A stretch of DNA of 10,011 bases from Clostridiales bacterium (GTDB lineage Bacteria; Bacillota; Clostridia; Oscillospirales; Oscillospiraceae). The DNA lies in assembly GCA_017577345.1 (NCBI GenBank), contig PITX01000028.1, forward strand, positions 1 through 10,011, in the 5' to 3' direction. Under the pieces are notes generated by a model. The model was not told the origin of the DNA. It made no database searches and was given only the letters and a program-made list of their open reading frames with translations. Position 1 is the stretch's first letter; each line of letters begins with the position of its first letter. The position numbers and the translations under genes are program-made. Shown in pieces: positions 5,923 to 10,011 of the stretch.

Positions 5923-7560
5923 ATGGTAATTACCGATTTTCTGGAGAGAAATGCAAGACTGTACGGTTCGGAGGTCGCACTGGTCGAGATCAATCCGTCC
6001 GAGGAACGCGACCGTGCTAAGACATGGCGTGACTTCAGCCTGATTGAGAATACGCGCACGGATCTTCCTTACCGCAGAGAGATGACCTGGGAGCAGTTTG
6101 ACAACCAAGCAAACCGTTTTGCCAATCTTCTTTTAAGCCGCGGCATTAAAAAGGGTCAAAAGGTCGGTATTCTGCTGATGAACTGCCTTGAATGGCTCCC
6201 GATTTATTTCGGTATTCTGAAGACAGGCGCACTTGCCGTGCCGATGAACTTCCGCTATTCGAGCGATGAGATCGAATACTGCGTTGACCTTGCAGATGTG
6301 GAGGTCTTGGTGTTCGGTCCGGAATTTTCCGACCGCATCAATCCGATCGTCAAGAGCATGAATCGCGTGAAGATGATGTTCTATGTCGGCAAGGATGTGC
6401 CGCCCTTTGCAGAGTCCTATCTTGAGCTTGTAAACTACTGCGCGCGCTCTGCTCCTCCTGTAGAGCTTACCGAAGAGGATTATGCTGCGATCTATTTCTC
6501 CTCCGGCACGACCGGCTTTCCGAAGGCGATTTTGCATAATCACCGCGCTCTGGTCAGCTCCTGCAAGACAGAACAGAACCATCACGGTCAGACGCGCGAT
6601 GATGTTTTCCTCTGCATCCCGCCGCTTTATCATACCGGCGCAAAAATGCACTGGTTCGGCAGCCTGCTCTCCGGCAGCCGTGCCGTACTTCTGCGCGGCG
6701 TAAAGCCCGAGTGGATTTTGCGTGCCGTTTCGGAGGAAAAATGCACGATCGTCTGGCTGCTTGTGCCCTGGGCGCAGGACATTCTGGATGCCATCGACTC
6801 CGGCAAAGTGGATATTTCACACTACATGCTCGACCAATGGCGGCTGATGCACATCGGCGCACAGCCTGTCCCGCCCAGTCTGATCAACCGCTGGAAAGCA
6901 ATCTTCCCGCATCATCAGTACGATACCAACTACGGCCTTTCCGAATCCATCGGACCGGGTTGTGTCCATCTCGGTGTGGAGAATATCCACAAGGTCGGTG
7001 CCATCGGCAAGCCCGGCTTCGGATGGGAGGCGAAGATCGTCGACGAGCAGGGAGATCCCGTTGCTGACGGCGAGGTCGGTGAGCTGATCGTTAAAGGTCC
7101 GGGCGTCATGCTTTGCTACTATAAGAACAAGGAAGCGACAGATGAAGTCATCAAGGATCGCTGGCTCTACACCGGCGATATGGCAAAGTATGATGAGGAC
7201 GGCTTTATCTATCTCGTAGACCGTAAGAAGGATGTCATCATTACCGGCGGTGAAAACCTCTATCCGGTACAGATTGAAGACTTCCTGCGAGCCCACAGCA
7301 AGATCAAGGATGTAGCCGTCATCGGTCTTCCTGATCCCAGACTTGGTGAGATTGCAGCTGCAATTATCGAATTAAAGGACGGCGTGACCTGCACAGAGGA
7401 CGAAATCAACGAATTCTGCCTTGGTATGCCGCGCTACAAGCGTCCGCGCAAGATCATTTTCGAAAAAGTACCGCGTAACCCGACCGGCAAGATTGAAAAG
7501 CCCGTACTGCGCGAAAAATACTGCCACGGTCGTCTGGTCGAGGCACAGACCACAAATTAA
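5923..7560 (+). CDS. AMP-forming acyl/aryl-CoA ligase, first gene of the T-box operon
   Basis: Class I adenylate-forming enzyme (ANL superfamily): carboxylic acid + ATP + CoA gives acyl-CoA + AMP + PPi. Visible motifs are the phosphate-binding loop SSGTTGFPK (193-201), YGLSES (A5 region), YTGDMAKYDEDGFIYLVDRKKD with the hinge (A7/A8), GGENLYPVQIEDFL, and PTGKIEKP with the catalytic lysine K523. Length is 545 residues, normal for the family. A segment of about 30 charged residues (about 24-52) near the N-terminus looks longer than in typical members. ATG 5923 is the start, with AAAGGAGA (5908-5915) seven bases upstream; upstream in-frame starts would lie inside the T-box antiterminator. It is cotranscribed with iorAB. 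Its acid substrate cannot be read from sequence; an arylacetate or arylpropionate is inferred from context, and a fatty acid is the main alternative. Confidence 0.88.
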   Translation: MVITDFLERNARLYGSEVALVEINPSEERDRAKTWRDFSLIENTRTDLPYRREMTWEQFDNQANRFANLLLSRGIKKGQKVGILLMNCLEWLPIYFGILKTGALAVPMNFRYSSDEIEYCVDLADVEVLVFGPEFSDRINPIVKSMNRVKMMFYVGKDVPPFAESYLELVNYCARSAPPVELTEEDYAAIYFSSGTTGFPKAILHNHRALVSSCKTEQNHHGQTRDDVFLCIPPLYHTGAKMHWFGSLLSGSRAVLLRGVKPEWILRAVSEEKCTIVWLLVPWAQDILDAIDSGKVDISHYMLDQWRLMHIGAQPVPPSLINRWKAIFPHHQYDTNYGLSESIGPGCVHLGVENIHKVGAIGKPGFGWEAKIVDEQGDPVADGEVGELIVKGPGVMLCYYKNKEATDEVIKDRWLYTGDMAKYDEDGFIYLVDRKKDVIITGGENLYPVQIEDFLRAHSKIKDVAVIGLPDPRLGEIAAAIIELKDGVTCTEDEINEFCLGMPRYKRPRKIIFEKVPRNPTGKIEKPVLREKYCHGRLVEAQTTN

Positions 7561-7577
7561 CGCTTGCATATCAAGCG
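7561..7577 (+). other. Intercistronic hairpin
   Basis: CGCTTG (7561-7566) and CAAGCG (7572-7577) form a perfect 6-bp stem with a 5-nt loop right after the ligase stop codon. No U-run follows, so it is unlikely to be a full terminator. It might tune the relative levels of the ligase and IorA messages, for example by stabilising the 3' end of a processed transcript. Confidence 0.35.
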
Positions 7578-7620
7578 CTCCTGCATTAAAATAGGTGAAA
7601 AAATAAATGGAGGAAGCTGA

Positions 7621-9354
7621 ATGAAACAACTTATGCTCGGCAACGAAGCGGTTGCCAGAGGCTTATACGAAGCCGGATGCTCATTCGTGTCCAGCTATCC
7701 CGGCACTCCGAGTACGGAAATCACGGAATGTGCCGCAAAATATCAGGAAATCTACGCAGAGTGGGCACCGAATGAAAAGGTCGCTGTGGAAGCGGCATTC
7801 GGCGCATCGCTGGCAGGGAAGCGCAGCTTCTGCGGCATGAAGCATGTCGGTCTGAATGTTGCCGCTGATCCGCTGTTTACGATCTCCTATACAGGTGTCA
7901 ATGCCGGTATGATCATCGCCGTTGCAGACGATGCCGGTATGCACAGCTCGCAGAACGAGCAGGATTCCAGGAACTATGCCAAGGCGGCAAAGCTCCCGAT
8001 GCTGGAGCCGTCCGATTCTGCCGAGGGTATTGCGTTTGCTAAGCTTGCCTACGAGATTTCCGAACAGTTCGATACGCCTGTTCTGCTGAAAATGTGCACC
8101 AGAGTGGCACATTCGCAGAGCATTGTTGAGCCGTCGGAGCGTGTCGAGCCTGCGCAGAAGACATACGAAAAGAATCCCCCGAAGTACATCATGATGCCCG
8201 GCTTTGCCAAGAAGCGTCATCCGGTCGTGGAAGCAAGGCTCAAGGCCCTTGCGGATTTTGCGGAAACCGCTCCCTGCAACCGCTGGGAAAAGGGAACAGA
8301 CCGCAAGCTCGGTATCATCACCTCCAGCACCTCCTATCAGTATGTGCGTGAGGTCTGCTGTGAGGATGTCAGCGTGCTGAAGCTCGGCATGATCTGGCCG
8401 CTTCCCGATAAGCTGCTCAAGAGCTTTGCTGCCTCTGTTGACCGTGTTGTGGTCGTAGAGGAGCTGGACGGCTTTGTTGAGGACTATTGCAAAACGCTCG
8501 GTCTGACGGTCGAGGGTAAGAATCTGTTCTCCAATATTGATGAGCTGTCGCAGAACAAGGTCGCGGCTGGTCTCGGTCTGTCTGTGCCGCAGGGCAGTGC
8601 GCTTGATGAGGCAATTCCGCCGCGTCCGCCTGTCATGTGCGCCGGATGTCCGCACCGCGGCATGTATTATACCCTCAAAAAGCTGAAGCTCAATGTCATC
8701 GGTGACATCGGCTGCTACACGCTCGGCGCAGTTGCTCCGCTGAATGCAATTGACAGCGTCATCTGCATGGGTGCATCTGTCTCCGGTATTCACGGCTTTA
8801 ATAAAGCGAATAGTGGAAAAACCGATGGCAACACCGTCGCGGTGATTGGCGATTCGACCTTTATGCACTCCGGCATGACCGGTCTTGTCAACATCGCCTA
8901 TAACGATTCCAACAGTACCGTTATCATTTTAGATAACTCCATTACCGGCATGACCGGCCATCAGCAGAATCCGACCACCGGGTTTAATCTCAAGGGTGAT
9001 CCTGCTGCGAAGGTCGATTTGGAGGCACTCTGTCATGCTCTCGGCATTCACCGCGTCAGAGTGGTTGACCCGTATGATCTGGAACAGTGCGAAAGCGTAA
9101 TTAAGGAAGAGCTTGCCGCGCCGGAGGCTTCGGTCATCATTTCCCGCAGGCCCTGTGCGCTTCTGAAATATGTGAAGCACAAAGCACCGCTTCATGTTGA
9201 CACCGAAAAGTGCAAGAGCTGCAAGGCGTGCATGAAGATCGGCTGTCCTGCCATCAGCTTTGTTGACGGTAAGGCGAAAGTCGATACTACGCTCTGCACC
9301 GGCTGCGGCGTATGCCGTCAGCTTTGCAAATCTGACGCATTGCAGGAGGGCTGA
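7621..9354 (+). CDS. iorA: Indolepyruvate:ferredoxin oxidoreductase, alpha subunit
   Basis: Large subunit of IOR, a thiamine diphosphate and iron-sulfur enzyme that interconverts aryl-pyruvates (indolepyruvate, phenylpyruvate, 4-hydroxyphenylpyruvate) + CoA and arylacetyl-CoA + CO2 with ferredoxin. The N-terminus LMLGNEAVARGLYEAG...SSYPGTPSTEI is the pyrimidine-binding domain typical of IorA. GDIGCYTLG and GDSTFMHSG (from 410), followed by the ILDNSITGMTGHQ segment, form the TPP/Mg site. The C-terminus carries two ferredoxin-like [4Fe-4S] motifs: C531-C534-C537-C542P and C559-C562-C565-C569. The second is followed by Lys rather than the usual Pro. Length is 577 residues, normal for IorA. GGAGG (7609-7613) lies seven bases before ATG. 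It is followed two bases later by iorB. Direction of catalysis depends on ferredoxin redox state; the T-box control suggests the reductive one. Confidence 0.96.
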   Translation: MKQLMLGNEAVARGLYEAGCSFVSSYPGTPSTEITECAAKYQEIYAEWAPNEKVAVEAAFGASLAGKRSFCGMKHVGLNVAADPLFTISYTGVNAGMIIAVADDAGMHSSQNEQDSRNYAKAAKLPMLEPSDSAEGIAFAKLAYEISEQFDTPVLLKMCTRVAHSQSIVEPSERVEPAQKTYEKNPPKYIMMPGFAKKRHPVVEARLKALADFAETAPCNRWEKGTDRKLGIITSSTSYQYVREVCCEDVSVLKLGMIWPLPDKLLKSFAASVDRVVVVEELDGFVEDYCKTLGLTVEGKNLFSNIDELSQNKVAAGLGLSVPQGSALDEAIPPRPPVMCAGCPHRGMYYTLKKLKLNVIGDIGCYTLGAVAPLNAIDSVICMGASVSGIHGFNKANSGKTDGNTVAVIGDSTFMHSGMTGLVNIAYNDSNSTVIILDNSITGMTGHQQNPTTGFNLKGDPAAKVDLEALCHALGIHRVRVVDPYDLEQCESVIKEELAAPEASVIISRRPCALLKYVKHKAPLHVDTEKCKSCKACMKIGCPAISFVDGKAKVDTTLCTGCGVCRQLCKSDALQEG

Positions 9355-9356
9355 GT

Positions 9357-9929
9357 ATGAAAACGAAAAATATTATGATCGTCGGTGTCGGCGGACAGGG
9401 AAGCCTGCTTGCAAGTAAACTCTTAGGCAGACTCCTTCTGACACGCGGCTACGATGTCAAGGTTTCTGAGGTTCACGGTATGAGTCAGCGCGGCGGCAGT
9501 GTCGTCACCTATGTCCGCTACGGCGACCGTGTCTGTTCTCCGGTCATTGATACCGGCGAGGCTGACTTTATCGTGTCGTTTGAGCTGCTTGAAGCTGCTC
9601 GCTGGACGCAGTTTTTACGCCCGGACGGCACCATCGTCACAAACACACAGCAGGTCAATCCGATGCCCGTCATCACCGGCGCGGCGGAATATCCTGCACA
9701 GCTTGTGGAAAAAATGAAAGCGGCGGGCTATCATATTGACGCCTTTGACGCTCTTTCTCTTGCCGAGGAAGCAGGTTCATCCAAGGCGGTCAACCTTGTT
9801 CTGATGGGCAGACTGTCGAAATACTTCGACTTTACACCTGAGGAATGGCAGGAGGCGATTGCGCAGAGCGTACCGCCTAAATTTCTTGAACTTAATCAGA
9901 AAGCATTTGCGTTAGGAGCAAAAATGTAG
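9357..9929 (+). CDS. iorB: Indolepyruvate:ferredoxin oxidoreductase, beta subunit
   Basis: Small subunit of IOR, homologous to the gamma domain of pyruvate:ferredoxin oxidoreductase, which helps bind CoA. The 190 residues fit the usual size of 190-200. The N-terminal IMIVGVGGQGSLLASKLLG (about 6-24) glycine-rich loop and the VSEVHGMSQRGGSVVTYVR segment (about 37-55) are family hallmarks, and PEEWQEAI with FLELNQKAFALG closes the protein. ATG 9357 starts two bases after the iorA stop, with AGGAGGG (9344-9350) six bases upstream inside the end of iorA, so IorA and IorB should be made in equal amounts. The next gene begins five bases after its stop. Confidence 0.96.
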   Translation: MKTKNIMIVGVGGQGSLLASKLLGRLLLTRGYDVKVSEVHGMSQRGGSVVTYVRYGDRVCSPVIDTGEADFIVSFELLEAARWTQFLRPDGTIVTNTQQVNPMPVITGAAEYPAQLVEKMKAAGYHIDAFDALSLAEEAGSSKAVNLVLMGRLSKYFDFTPEEWQEAIAQSVPPKFLELNQKAFALGAKM

Positions 9930-9934
9930 CAGCT

Positions 9935-10011
9935 ATGGAAAAGTATTATCAGGCAGATATTGAAACAGCATCACGCGAAACGATCAAGGCACTGCAAAAT
10001 GAGCGCTTGAC
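9935..10011 (+). CDS. paaK: Phenylacetate-CoA ligase, N-terminal fragment (continues past window)
   Basis: The first 25 codons of an open frame are visible, reading MEKYYQADIETASRETIKAL and continuing QNERL. This matches the N-terminal signature of PaaK-type phenylacetate-CoA ligases (typically IE(T/x)xSREEIxALQxERL). These enzymes activate phenylacetate and related arylacetates to CoA esters with ATP, giving AMP. It begins five bases after the iorB stop. No strong Shine-Dalgarno sits at normal distance: AGGAG at 9914-9918 is 16 bases upstream, so translation is probably coupled to iorB. PaaK next to iorAB is a recurrent arrangement in anaerobes. Identification rests on only 25 residues, but the match is distinctive. 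Confidence 0.85.
   Translation, partial: MEKYYQADIETASRETIKALQNERL

Noticed and set aside
7561..7577. Terminator between the ligase and iorA
   Set aside because: The 6-bp stem has no following U-run and the next gene has no separate promoter that I can see, so it is listed only as a hairpin.
7681..8868. 395-codon open frame on the minus strand opposite iorA
   Set aside because: It lies wholly opposite a well-supported IorA frame, has no convincing ribosome binding site and no recognisable domain; it reflects codon bias of the real gene.

Overview
The window looks like a chromosomal segment of an anaerobic Clostridia, most likely of the Ruminococcaceae/Oscillospiraceae type. The evidence is strong AGGAGG-type ribosome binding sites, a T-box riboswitch, a SigK-type sporulation sigma factor, ferredoxin-dependent 2-oxoacid metabolism and a moderate GC content. 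The lineage is inferred from gene content only; no marker gene fixes it.

Layout. (1) 1-2962, plus strand: the 3' part of xseA, then xseB and ispA in tightly overlapping order, a SigK-family sigma factor whose ribosome binding site sits inside an 11-bp hairpin, and a small DUF5662-like protein. The block ends at a strong terminator (2963-2993) that can also serve the convergent genes. (2) 5049-2999, minus strand: a two-gene operon. The first gene is a COG0523/CobW-type GTPase with an extremely His/Cys-rich insert. The second is a degenerate P-loop GTPase joined to a C-terminal domain resembling DUF1980 (YcgQ/TIGR03943). Metal handling is the natural reading. (3) 5050-5194: a divergent promoter region. 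(4) 5195-5614, plus: a PaaI-type hotdog thioesterase. (5) 5627-10011, plus: a promoter and a complete T-box leader with a probable tyrosine specifier codon (UAC), then a class I acyl/aryl-CoA ligase, iorA, iorB and the first 25 codons of a PaaK-type phenylacetate-CoA ligase.

The most interesting part is region 5. Indolepyruvate:ferredoxin oxidoreductase (IorAB) is usually described as catabolic, turning aryl-pyruvates into arylacetyl-CoA. Here it lies between two acid-CoA ligases and under a T-box that should switch on when tRNA-Tyr is uncharged. That logic fits the reverse direction: arylacetates scavenged from the surroundings are activated to CoA thioesters, reductively carboxylated with reduced ferredoxin to aryl-pyruvates, and transaminated to tyrosine (or phenylalanine). 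The neighbouring PaaI thioesterase could release CoA from stalled arylacetyl-CoA. The sequence shows the leader and gene order directly; the direction of flux is inference.

There are no tRNA or rRNA genes, insertion sequences, CRISPR arrays or phage signatures. The window is a core-like chromosomal region.
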